From the NCBI GenBank assembly GCA_027563935.2, contig CM050450.1:26213439-26277438 (forward strand): DNA of 64,000 nt. Direction: 5' to 3'. Below are positions 46,558-57,715 of the stretch, in pieces (position 1 is the first letter of the stretch; each line of letters opens with the position of its first letter). The position numbers were made by a program, and so were the translations under genes. Source of the stretch: Costus lasius. Lineage: Eukaryota > Streptophyta > Magnoliopsida > Zingiberales > Costaceae. The notes beneath the pieces were generated by a model, which searched no databases, was not told the origin of the DNA, and was given only the letters and a program-made list of their open reading frames with translations.

Positions 46558-48050
46558 TCAGAGAGAAGACACGATGAACTTGCCGCTTTCCTCTTCCGTC
46601 GTTGGCTCCATGACTAGGCTCTCCATATCCGCCGCGAACTTCTCCATCGCCGGGGCGGGCAGGCAAATCGGCACCACGATCCCGTTCTCCCCCTTACTGT
46701 TCATGAACGGAATGTAGAAGCTCGCCACCCCTGGGATGGCCCCCACCCCACCCTTCGCCGCTCCCCCGTACACCGCCTTCCCCCACCCCAAATCCACGTC
46801 CCCGAACCCTGCCCTTGTCAAGTCCGAAACCAGGTACGAGCGCACCACCGTGAAGTGCGGTCGCCCGCGCAGCACCATCAGGTCCGCCACCGACCGCATG
46901 TACTCCTCCGTCACCGACGCCTTCGTCTTCTTCACCAGCTCCAGCGCGTACCCCACCGGGTTCGCGCACAGCTTCCCGGCCTCGGCCACAGCAACTGGGA
47001 ACGCGAACGCGTTCCCGTAGTACCCCTCCGGGAGCCCGGCCCCACCCTTGCCCCGCGCGTTCACGATACAGATCATGCGCACCTCCTCGTCCGCGCCGGC
47101 GCCGATGGCCGCGGTGCGGCACTTCCAGAGGCACGCTGTGAGGATCTCGAAGGTGGAGCTGCCGCGGAGGTGGAGGGGGAGGCGGCGTCGGAGGGCGGCG
47201 ACGTCGGCAGCTCCGAAGAAGAAGGAGCGGTGGACCATGTCGTCGAGGGGGACGATGGTGCCGTGGGTGTCCGCGACTTGGTCGTACTCGCGGTGGACGC
47301 AGGTGGCGCGGGGAGGGTCACGCGCCTCGAGGATCTCGCGAGCCCAAACTGGAGCGACGGAGGGAGCGGCGGCACCGCGGGCGAGCTCGGCGACGGCGTT
47401 CATGAACTGGACCAGGCCAGGGGCGTCGGCCATGGTGTGGTTGAGGCGGATGCCGAGGATGAAACCGCCGCACAGCAATCTGGTTACCTGAATTCATTCA
47501 TTAATAAAAAAAAAATCATTCATTAATCGCGAGCTTAATAATTAATTAGATAATATTACTGCAAATGCATGTCTAATAAATATTTGAGAGCTAATTAATT
47601 ATATACCTGAATCAAGAGCAAGGGAGCGTTAAGAACCGCGTCGGATCCAGGCACGTTCCAGATGAGTTCCTCCAAGCAAGGGAACGGCGGCTGCAGCGAC
47701 TCGCCCAACTGCTCAAGCCTGACATCGGCATCAGCTTCGATGAACAGGACACCCTCTCCGGTGCACTCCACCACCAGCTTCCGCGCAGCCGTCTGCCGGA
47801 GCCGGCCTGCGAAGGGGTAGTAGAAAACAAGAGCTCTAGCCAAGGCCTCCCGGACCACCTTCGCAGGGTCTCTGGCCGGTCCCGTGGTCTTGGCGCGGTA
47901 AAACTGGATGACGGGGATGTGAAAGCGCAGTCCGTCTTGGTCGTCAATGTCGGAGAGGCGCTTGAACTCGTGCGGGGTGGGCTGGGCAGGGGCCACCAGC
48001 ACCGGCTCGCAACGGCGGACGGCGAAAGTAAGGGCGCTGGGCGGTGCCAT
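46558..48050 (-). CDS. BAHD acyltransferase (benzyl-alcohol O-benzoyltransferase / HSR201-like), two exons
   Basis: Coding exons (minus) are 48050-47607 and 47487-46558, with a 119-bp GT/AG intron, giving 457 residues, normal for the family. The start [19 protein letters not shown] fits the HSR201-like group. The intron lies between LLLIQ and VTR, the usual place in BAHD genes. Visible: catalytic HTMAD (HXXXD, residues 165-169) and DLGWG (380-384), where the family's DFGWG has L for F, a conservative change, followed by GKAVYGG. BAHD enzymes move an acyl group from acyl-CoA to an alcohol or amine in the cytosol. The clade often makes benzoyl or acetyl esters of volatile alcohols, but the real substrate cannot be read from sequence. 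Exons are strikingly GC-rich. A TATA box lies 62 bp upstream. Confidence 0.93.
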
Positions 48051-48111
48051 GGGGAAGCAAAAGGATTTTAGTTAGCAGCTGCTTGTGGCTGGTGTGAGCG
48101 GCAACGGCATG

Positions 48112-48119
48112 ATTTATAA
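48112..48119 (-). promoter_or_regulatory. TATA box of the BAHD gene
   Basis: Minus-strand TTATAAAT lies 62 bp upstream of the start codon at 48050, which would give a 5' leader of about 30 nt with initiation 30 bp downstream. Nothing else in the first 200 bp upstream suggests a different start. Confidence 0.6.
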
Positions 48120-50994
48120 CCAAGTGAGAGTAAGTGTGAAGCAATTAATCTGTAGTTGAACCGAAGGTTCAGATGACTTGGTAAGGAAAGCACAGGTGGC
48201 ATATTCTCTATTGACTTTGAATGTTGACGTGGACATTGCAGCATTAGTGCAAACTACTCGTGCTTCACGCTCATGCATACCCGGATCTAATCTAAATCAC
48301 AAAATTAAACTAAAAATAATAATACTTATAGTTAGTTTATTAAAAGGGAAAATTTATAGTTGTCTTATAAAGGTTTGAGCTCGGTCATGCCACATAATCA
48401 CAATTAACTGAGCATTAATTCAAAATCTAATAATTTAATAACTAAATGAATCTCAACCGTCCTAACCTATTTGCCTATTTACAAACGGATAACCTTAACA
48501 CAAGTCGTGTCCTCGTGTTACTGTGAAAATGTTTGTGGAAATAAGTTTGGGCACGTCAATTATATAATTATTATATATTGAAAGTATATTCACATCATTG
48601 ATCGTGCAATCATTTAAGGCAAAGGAATATGCGCCACAAATTTGGGATCCGAGACGCTCATAAATGTGGATGTCTGACTTGACCTTCATACGTTCGTCCC
48701 CACCTCTTGCGGTTATGGGTCAGGTCCGGTCGACCAGTTCGATCAATAATTGAACGGCTGTACGATATAAACAAGCATTTCTGGATGAAAGTTCGATCAA
48801 TATTTGTTTTGTTTTTTTTTTTTAAAAAAAATACTAATAATTTAAGCGTTGGCACTAAAGTCTCCAAGTCTGTTCTACACGTGATACCCGAGTCAACCTG
48901 TATTCATTTCCGGGGTAAGTGATATGTGCTTTCCTACAGCCGTTCTATTTCTTCGCCGGTCGTCGTTGTGGCCACAGTTGACCTCAAGTCAATACATTAA
49001 CTAATCGATCGTTTGGTGCAGTGACTTTTCTCTTTCTCCTTTTTCTCGTGCTCCATTCTCATAAAGTTTTTCTTTCTCGAGTTTGACCAAACTGTTGCTC
49101 TTTTTCTTCAATTAGCAAGTCTTCTTCTTCGTTTCTTGGCGAATGCAGAGGTAACTTGTATCGTTGAATTTCCAAGATTCTGGTGAAAGTCAAACTGACT
49201 AGATATTTGGAATGGACGTCCAAACAATGAGGATTACATATAAAGGGATGATACGTTGGAGAACAAAATTAAAATCTCTCAAATATAATTTTACGCATTA
49301 TAGCTATTCTAAATTAACTCACGACTATACTAAATCGGTTTTCAATAATTATGAATCATCATATATTAACAGAGATTTTGACAGTTTTAAAATAAATGTT
49401 CATTTGTATTGCTCCTAGACTTGTGTATAGTCAATATAGATGTTCATTTTTATTGCCCCTAGATTATGTTTGTCAATTCAATACTATCGTGATCTAACTT
49501 TCAATTGCTCCTGTTGTGGTCAAAGTTGACTTGGAGTCAATACATTTAGTTAATCGATTGTTTGTTACATTAATTTTTTTTAAAAAAATTTCTCTTTCAC
49601 TTGTGCCCTCTTCCTCTCGTTGTAATTTTTTTTTTTGACCAAACTGTTGGCACTTTTCGCATTCTTAATTTCTTGGCGCATGGAGGTAATTTCCCACTAA
49701 AGATCATTGAATTTCCATGCATTGCTACTTGTGTGGTCATCCGGTCATAGTCCAAGTGATTAGATATTGGGAATGAAAGTCCAAAAAGATTATTATACAA
49801 AATTGCATCAAGAAAGGGATTGGATTCCAATATATTTTAGTCTCATGGAAAATAAATCATAGCCTATGGCACTAAATACGGTAGGGAAAATAATAAAAGA
49901 ATTTTTGCCTTAAATCGTAACATGATCTAAGTATTTAAAGGGGATGCATGATTTGATCAAACCAAAACTTTCATAAAAATTTTGAATTATAGTTTTTTTT
50001 TTATAGAAAAGTTGGGTATAAGGATAATATCATTTACATTTTTGGTTTAATTGTGAGTATCATGCACCGATTATTTTAAATTCAAACTTGACCTACAAAA
50101 CTAGAATTCATTTCTAACATGTGTCGCGCCGATTCCGACAACCGACCAATGCCGGCGACTGTTCCTTAACCTCTCCGGCCTCAGATCAACAAAATCTGAA
50201 CACCAATTCATTGATTTCGAGCCAGATCCAGCGATCTCGAGTTCTCAATACCGCCACATCACCCAATGAAACTCTTCATCCAGTGATAAATCGCTGCCAC
50301 CAACTGTAGATCCACCATCTCCAACCTCTGAGCATTCAATTCCGGCCACATATTCCAAGTATATAGCTTTGATTCTATCGATTCTGAGCACAGTGATCGG
50401 AACACTCTTGCTGCCACCGAGCCATCTCCGCACCGTCTCTAACCACCCAACGCTCCTCAGAATCCGACGAGCTCCATCCATGACACCCACGCACAAAGTC
50501 TTTCCCTCAAGTGTCCATTATCTTCGAGTCTGATATATATATAACAGCAATATTAAACATAATATCTAACCCTTCAGTGTGAAGAAAAAAAAACCATCAG
50601 ACAAACCGAATTAAATAATTCATAAATAAAAAATATGTTAGTACAAAATTAATTATACCTTAAGCTTTTTCTCAAAACTTAAGAATCAAATAAATCAATC
50701 TCAAAAGAAATCACATTAATTAGTTAAAAGGCTTATCTTTCCTTAAAAGACAGAAAGAGAGCAAGCACCAATGTTTTTTTTTCTTTCTTCGCCGAGAGTA
50801 AGCACCATGGTTTTATTTCCCGATTTTCTTCCTTCTATTGTTCCTTTCTTTTACTTTTTCTCTTCTTTTCTTTCTTCACTGCTTTCTTTTCTTTTTTGAG
50901 AGAATTTCCAAAATCCAATTAAGGGAGAGTGTGTTACGAGAGATAGGAAATAAAACCCTTTTTTTTTTTTTTTTTTTTTTTCTGAAGTGAGGTT
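48120..50994. other. Upstream DNA of the BAHD gene, no further gene
   Basis: I see no supported gene. Small open frames (49212-49418, 49597-49830, 50245-50496) lack recognisable domains. A diverged duplication lies at 48960-49220 and 49505-49790. A pyrimidine-rich tract is at 50780-50900 and a run of 20 or more T lies near 50960-50982, just before the copia LTR at 51000. Confidence 0.45.
48960..49790. repeat. Diverged direct duplication, two copies 545 bp apart
   Basis: Segments 48960-49220 and about 49505-49790 share, in order, GTTGTGG.CA.AGTTGACCT, AGTCAATACATT, TAATCGAT.GTTTG, GACCAAACTGTTG, TTTCTTGGCG, ATTGAATTTCCA and AGATATT.GGAATG. Between them lies AT-rich DNA. The pair might be one repeat family inserted twice or a local duplication. 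No ends are clear. Confidence 0.6.
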
Positions 50995-50999
50995 GGACC

Positions 51000-52786
51000 T
51001 GTAAGATTTATGGCCCTATTAATGACTATAGATTTATGGCCATATTAATGGTTATAGAATTGTAGCTCTACTCATGGCTATGTTTCTTTAACACCATTCT
51101 ATTCGTTCAAGATTCTCCATTAATAGTGAAATAAATTAAATCACATCAATATTTAATGTAACTTGATAGACGTTACATACTAAAGTGAAACGAATATACT
51201 AATTGGTCTTCTCTCTATCTCTATAAATATACAAAAGAAACTCTTCCATCGAGCATGGTATTAGAATGGAGATCTAGTGAGCGAAATTGATTATTGAAGA
51301 TTTGGTAATTATTCTGCTCTCTTCAATAATGACGTCTTCTGCATCAGGTATATATTTACGTTTTATTTATTGTGATGATTATTTATTTGAAAATATGAAA
51401 TTCACAAACATCAATTATATGATAGTTGTTTTTTTATATTTCGCATGATGTTCCAATTCAGAAGAGAGACATGCAATGTCCAAATAATATGCCGAACGAA
51501 AGGAAATGGAATCTATTTCATATTCTTCAATTATTGGCAGTTTAATATATTTGTAAACATGCACAAGACCCAATATTAGCTTTGCAGTTAGAATACTTGG
51601 AAGATATCAAATCAATCCTAGTATTAACCATTGGAAAGCTGCAAAGAAAGTGCTGAGATATCTTCAAGGAATGAAAGACTATATGCTCATCTATAAAAGA
51701 CCTAATCCATTCGAAGTGATTGGATATTCAGATTCAAACTTTGCTGAATGCATCGATAGTAGAAAGTCAACATTTGGTTATTTGTTCCTACTAGTAGAAA
51801 GAGCAATTTTATGAAAAAAGTGTCAAACAGTTTGTTATTGCTTCATCCACTATGGAGGTAGAGTTTCTGGCTTGTTTTGAGGCTACAATTCATACATTAT
51901 GGCTTTGAAACTTTGTTTCAGGGCTAGAGATCATTGATACTATTTCTAGCCACTGAAAATTTATTATGATAATTCTGCAACAGTTTTCTTCTCCAAGAAT
52001 GATAAATATTCTAAAGGTGCAAAACATGTAAAGTTGAAATATTTTACTGTAAAAGAAGAAGTTCAGAAACAAAGAGTGTACATTGAACACATTAAGATAG
52101 AACTCATGATTGCAGATCCTTTAACTAAAGGATTACAACCAAAGACATTTAAAGAATATATTCAAAGAATGGGTCTTGGTTGTATTAATGATTGATTATA
52201 ATGATGTTTTAACACTCTTGAGCTCAATAATATGTTTCTGATTTTATTGTTATTTTCTTGTTCATTATATTTGTATACACCTAATCGACATTGAACAAGA
52301 AAGATAAAATATCTATGAGACACTAATGTAGACCTTTATGATATTTATATCTCTTATGATACCTAACTTATTAAATTACTCATGGAATAGTATATGGAAG
52401 GAAGTATACAATGCTATAGTGTACGACTGCCAGAACCCGCATTATGTGAATTTATTAAGTTGAGGAAATTATGTTGATGATGTTGATTTTGATTTATGCA
52501 CGCTTAATATTTTCATTATTAAGTTAAGTGTTGAAATATCAGGCCAAGTGGGAGAATGTAAGATTTATGGCCCTATTAATGGCTATAGATTTATGGCTCT
52601 ATTAATGACTATATTTCTTTGAGGTCTTTCTGGTTCATTCAAGATTCCCCATTAATAGTGAAAGAAATTAAATCACATCAATATTTATGTAACTTGATGG
52701 ACGTTACATACTAAAGTGAAACAGATATATTAATTGGTTCTCTCTCTATCTCTATAAATACACAAAAGAGGCTCTTCCATCGAGCA
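51000..52786 (+). mobile_element. Ty1/copia element remnant, 256-bp and 230-bp LTRs
   Basis: The 5' LTR (51000-51255) starts TGTAAGATTTATGGCCC and ends ATCGAGCA. A primer site TGGTATTAGAATGGAG and an ATG leading to MTSSASG (gag start) follow. Most of gag-pol is deleted: the interior resumes at about 51560 with an RNase H part (RYQSNPSINHWKAAKKVLRY and GYSDSNFAECIDSRKSTFG), broken by a stop at 51810 and frame changes after it. A polypurine tract (AAGTGGGAGAA, 52546-52556) leads to the second LTR (52557-52786). Confidence 0.8.
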
Positions 52787-52995
52787 TGGTATTGGAACGG
52801 AGATTAAGTGAGAGAAATCGGTTATTAGAGATTTTGTAATTCTTCTACTCTCTTCAATCATGACGTCTTATGCATTAGGTACATGTTTATGTTTTATTTG
52901 TTGTGATGATTATTTATTTGAAGATATGAAATTCACGAACATCAATTATATGATAGTTGTTTTTTTATGTTTCACATGATGTTGATTTTAAGAAC
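52787..52995 (+). mobile_element. Second copia leader after the 3' LTR
   Basis: After the LTR ending at 52786, TGGTATTGGAACGGAG and the following leader (to about 52985) repeat 51256-51470 closely, including the gag ATG. A normal element ends at its 3' LTR, so this LTR is also the 5' LTR of another copy in tandem, cut off near 52995. Confidence 0.7.
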
Positions 52996-52999
52996 TTAC

Positions 53000-53191
53000 A
53001 AACCCACTTAGCCCACAAGCCCAACAATCTCCCCCTCCAACTCCATTAGAAAGAGATATCTCTTTTGCTTTTCACTTGAAACCTGCCTTTGCAAAGATGT
53101 TCATCCTGGCCAAATTGAAACACCACTCAAATTTCTCTCTTGGAATCACTTTTGTCAACATATCTGCAATATTGTCATCTGTGTGGATTTT
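53000..53191 (-). pseudogene. 3' end of another copia pol, opposite orientation
   Basis: On the minus strand, ATCCACACAGATGACAATAT reads IHTDDNIADMLTK, then PREKFEWCFNLARM, the typical C-terminal end of copia RNase H. A polypurine tract GGAGGGGGAGAT and an LTR start TGTTGGGC follow at about 53030, cut off at 52995. It is broken on its upstream side by the LTR starting at 53192. Confidence 0.7.
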
Positions 53192-54905
53192 TCACACGAT
53201 CCGCAAGTACACGGATATGTCGAAGTAATATAAAAGATGTCGAATCCCACAGGGAACAAGGTTGAGTACTAAAAAGTCCGAGTCCTAATAGCTAGGCGAA
53301 TCGAAACGTGGGTTTTTGAAGACGGAAATCGAAAACAAACAATTGCAACTACTTCGGTAGAGAAAAGATATGAGAGAGACTTCAGGGCTATGGCTTCCAC
53401 CACGATGATAATGTTAATCGCACAAGAAAGATATTAGTTATTTGGTTTATTGGTTTTGCACAAGGAGTCTAACCCTAGGGTACAAGGTGCCCTCTCTCGA
53501 GTGATACACCCCGGTGTTCGTTTTAGACTGACCTCCTACTCTCGCGGTGGATCGTTCTAAGATGAACCCAATGAGTTCTATGGCAAACTATGAAATCCTC
53601 AAGTGAAGACCAAGCACTCTCGTGTCGGGGTCTCACAAGTTTTACTCAGAGGTTCGACCCTTACGATCCTTCTCTCGATATGAATCGTAACGGCTAACAC
53701 GCGATATTACTCGGCTAAGGTAAAACCACGAAATAAATACGTCAAAGTAAAATATGCTCACAATTCATACAAAATAACATAAATAGATACAAAGTTTGCA
53801 ATTAAAATCTTCAAAGGGTTTCCACCAAGTCCTGAAATAGGGTTTACGCTACACTCGTCATTGAAACGGTCAATATCTCTCTTTTAATGAAATGAAAAGT
53901 ATAAGAAAATGAAGCTAAGGGGAAGGAGACGATGAACCGAAGGAATCCTGAAGAATTTGTGATGATCGTGTGTCTCAATCTCTGAAAATCTCCAAAAGTT
54001 ACCTCGGTCGCCGTGTTCTTCCGCCCGCGCTGCTTCTTCACGTGAATTCTCGATCTCTAGGTCACAAAATTTAGGGCTTTTATATTGTTTCTCTTCGCAT
54101 CAAAGTAATCTTTCCAAAAAATCCTCACTTGCTAAATTTGGACTTGAATCGGGTTCAAAATCGCCAAAATACTGAATGGGTGTTGGTCAACTCGCCCTAA
54201 CTCGTCTTTTCCTCGATTTCTCCCCAAATATGGCACGAGAATTAGGGCTTTTATGTTCTTTGCCCTCTCCTTCGAATCAGCTTTCCATAGAATCCTCACT
54301 TGCTAAATTTGGACTCCAAACGAATGAGAAATCAAGGAAAAACCGAGTAAGACTCGGACACGCGCGTGAGTGGGTTAGAATCACGGGTGAACCCCGCCGG
54401 GTTCACCTGCCCATGATTCTTCCTGTAAATTTCAGCGAATAGAAGCGCGGTGCACCCCGTGGGGTTCACCCGGCCGTGCTTTTCTCTGGAGTGATTCTGG
54501 TTGAAGTTTTCAAGAAATCCGGTGGCTGTGAAGCTTTCTGTGAATTCTACTGGCTGGCGACCGGGATGGTGAACCCCATGGGGTTCACCCGGCCGTGATT
54601 CTCTCTGTAAGTTTCCTGCAGCCTGGCGAATGGGTTCACCTGGCTGTATTTTTGAGGCTAACTCCGTTTAAGCCCAAATTTGACGTGTGACTTCGTTTTC
54701 ACACAAGAAATCATCCCATGGCCTCAGAATCGTCAAAATATGTCAAAAAATGGGTGTTTTTACCTGAAATTCCATAAAAGTACCAAAAAGTGAAGATTCC
54801 GAAGATATGAAGGAAATAAGGCTATAATGAGTATAAAAGTATTAAAATAAGTCTAGATTTGGCATGAAATACAGCGGAAAAATACTACCAAAATGCGATG
54901 CATCA
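53192..54905 (-). repeat. 3' LTR of the Athila-like element (LTR A, 1.71 kb)
   Basis: The plus-strand left end is TCACACGATCCGCAAG (the other LTR has TGACACGATCTGC, so the terminal TG has mutated here) and the right end is ...GATGCATCA. Right of it lies GACTTAAATCTTTGCTTGTC, the conserved run before the 3' LTR. A TATA box, minus TATAAAAG, is at 54077-54084, about 290 bp downstream of the palindrome array. Confidence 0.8.
54378..54645. promoter_or_regulatory. Palindrome array in LTR A
   Basis: Four units. GTGAACCCCGCCGGGTTCAC is at 54387-54406, inside outer AATCACGG/CCATGATT. GTGCACCCCGTGGGGTTCAC is at about 54450-54469. An exact 22-bp palindrome (half site GGTGAACCCCA) is at 54568-54589. A decayed GAATGGGTTCACC is at about 54628. 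Two are followed by CCGGCCGTG. The array begins 260 bp from the LTR 5' end. Confidence 0.75.
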
Positions 54906-56364
54906 AAATACTCCAGACTTAAATCTTTGCTTGTCCTCAAGCAATAAAATAAGATGAAATACATGTTTGGTATAAGAGTAATCTTTCGTGTCCAGATATA
55001 CATTCAAGTTAGAAAAACATTTATAGCAATCCAATATCTAATCAGGAAAAATCAAGTGTTCAACAGTTTGATCCCACAATACTAGATCTCAAACAACCTA
55101 GTAAGCAGCAAACATAGGATTCAATCAAGCTTACATAAAACACTCATGCGATTCCAATCCTTCCTAGTCAAATCGTTGGGGTTAACTCAAATATTTCATC
55201 AGGGTATGATACACTGATTATTGCAGTAGACTTCAACTCATAACCTTAGGTACCATTGCCAATTTTTCGCAATGCCAAGTAGAGGAGTCATTTTATTGTT
55301 TTCAACTTTACATCCCTTAGATTTCAACTCATGTCCTTCGGTACCACTGCCAATTTTTCGCAGTGCCAAGTAGAGGAAACTAAGGTTGAGAAATATATAT
55401 ATATATATATTTTTATACCAGCAGTTGATAACACATCCTTTTTGAACACATGTAGTGTCTCCCCAACAATAGAAGGGAAATCAAGGAATAACTAAGCGAA
55501 TATATAACTCAATATGATTCTCATGTAAGTTGCAAGCTCGAGTTGATTAAACAATCATAGAAATGTTTGACCCACTAATGAACTACTCAAAATCAATCCA
55601 AATCACAAAATTTCTAAATCATAGGACATACAGATATGATCAAACAGTATTTCTAACAAGGAGGTATACTCCAGACTTAATTCTTTGATCATTCCTAACC
55701 AATCATGCAATCAACTCAAAATTTTGAAATAGCTTTCATAGGACAAGTCTCATGATAGACACATGAATTCATGAATAATAAGCATCATAACATCATTCAA
55801 GATTTTCACAACATGAAATCACAATCATCATAGCAAAGTACTGATATAAGCATGAAAGTAAAGTGCAAAGTGTCATACATAACTGTCATAGAGTGGGGTC
55901 TGAGGATGTGGACGAGGCCCACGAATATAATGGCAGACCCAAGAATATAATGGCATATAAGATACAATGCCACATAATATCCAACCATCTCAAAATGAAA
56001 GTATTAATCCCCAACATCACAAGGTCAAGCGATCATAGTCAAGTAGCCACATGAAGAAAGAAAAGCAGAGACCGGAGTAAAGAAAGCTCACCCACTCTAA
56101 AAGTTTGCATAGTCCTCTATGCAATTCCATGGTGTGAGAGGAGTGGAAGATGACGCTGATGGTCTGGGAAGCTACCTCCGCTTGCGCGAGTGAGAGGCAG
56201 AAGCCCTAGAGCTCTTGCTCTTCCCGCGTGCACTATAGTCAGGCTCGGCCTCCTCGTTGGAAGAAATGTTCATGCGAGCTGTTGTGTCCTCGGAGAGTGC
56301 GGATAGCTGGTCGTCCATGATCGATATCTTCTCCCAGACGGATCCCATCATTTTGTGTTGTCTC
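54906..56364 (-). mobile_element. 3' untranslated region of the Athila-like element
   Basis: Non-coding. Shared with 14970-16888: two copies of GACTTCAACTCAT...GGTACCA.TGCCAATTTTTCGCA and CAAGTAGAGGA at 55229-55286 and 55321-55377. An AT-microsatellite is at 55390-55412. Small open frames near 55806-56054 are not credible genes. Confidence 0.6.
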
Positions 56365-57667
56365 TACATGTGTGCTTCCATGGACTCCCAATGCGAAGAT
56401 TGGTTCTGCTGGATGTGGGTAACGGCGGTGTCCAGGTTATCAATCATCTCCCGTTGATGGAGTTGCTCCTCCCTGATTTCCTGCAACACAGACATCATAG
56501 AATTGTGAGAGGAGGTGCCACCAAAGGAAAATGCTCTTGGTGCTGGTGGTGCAGTGTCGACTGGATCGGGCTGTGCGTCCTCAACTAGCTGGATGCGCCA
56601 GTTTCCACAGACTCTGACTAATGTGCGCTCTGGGTTCGGTAGTGGAAGCAGAATGGGCTCCCTTTGAATGTCATACAATAGGAATCTCCCTTGTGAACAA
56701 TCAGCTTCATGGCAACGCAAGACTCGATGTCGAGCCTGTTGCTGCCAGTGGCTTCTAGTGTGCCGTATGGGATGATGCCCAAGGAAACTGCCAATGGTGT
56801 AATCAGGCTGCCGATCACAATCGCTCCTTTCAATGAACGGGCGGCACAGCTAAATTGATTTGCCAAATAATACCCAGAGTCCACCTTAAAACTGTGCAGC
56901 ATACACCAGAGATAAAAGAGCTCGGTCTGCTGAACCATACCATCACTCTCACCGCGGCCAAATAAGGTGTGGGCCAACACGCAGTGGACATACTTGAGCA
57001 CAGGGTTGCATAAACTAGATGCACGAGCCACGCGAGCGGAATAGATGTGCTCATTAGTAATTGCGCCCCAAAAACCCTACTCACTGAACTCAGTGGGGAC
57101 CCTGTGAACACAAGGCTCCGGAAAACTAAAAATACCACACAATTATGAGAGAGTGAGGGTGTGTTCGATGTTACCCAACCGAAATGTCAAACGTCCTGGA
57201 TCGTCCTCAAGAATAGGATCGGCCTTCACTTCCAAAGAACTCAAAAATTCCAAAGTCACGCCAACATAGGTGGGAGAAAACAGTCGCTGGAACTGCTCCA
57301 AACCCACTGCAGCATACATCATGTCGACGTCATCAAGCATCCCAAGCTTCTGCAGTGTACCTCTGTCAAGATACCTCGTGTTGAGGACCCGGCGCTGGCG
57401 CAATATCTAATAGCGTTGTTCTTGGGCAGCGTCGCGAAAGATAATCCCGAACTCGTTCAGGGGAGAGGCATATGGCTGTGATCGGCTGGAAGGAGTGCGT
57501 CCATGGCGAGAGGAAGAAGAGCCTGGAGTCGCCGTCGAAGATGGTCGGCGAGATGGAGGTGTAGGCGTAGGCTCATACTCCTCATCATTGGTGGCAGACG
57601 AATTAGATAGCGCCTGTTGAGGGCGTGAGGTCCGCTTGGCAGCCATAACTTTAGTCCTTGGAGGCAT
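56365..57667 (-). pseudogene. Athila-type ORF (non-pol retrotransposon protein), broken
   Basis: Translation from the ATG at 57667 starts MPPRTKVMAAKRTSRPQQ, continues with a serine/proline-rich linker and then the domain typical of Athila ORF1-type proteins (YLDRGTLQKLGM, VGVTLEFLSSLEV, GRLTFRLGNIEHTLTLSE-like, and further on LKYVHCVLAHTLFGRGESD and FYLWCMLHSFKVDSGYYLA). Breaks: an in-frame stop at 57407-57409, stops after LTLS near 57143, a one-base shift near 57055, and more after 56620. Function of the intact family is not established. It is not an RT or integrase. Confidence 0.7.
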
Positions 57668-57715
57668 GGTGGTTGACAGCGATCGGAAGAGGTTGGCGAG
57701 TTCTGGTGAGAAGGT

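Noticed and set aside
46855..47526. 223-residue frame on the plus strand opposite the BAHD gene
   Set aside because: It is the antisense shadow of a very GC-rich coding exon. The minus-strand reading carries all catalytic motifs of the family.
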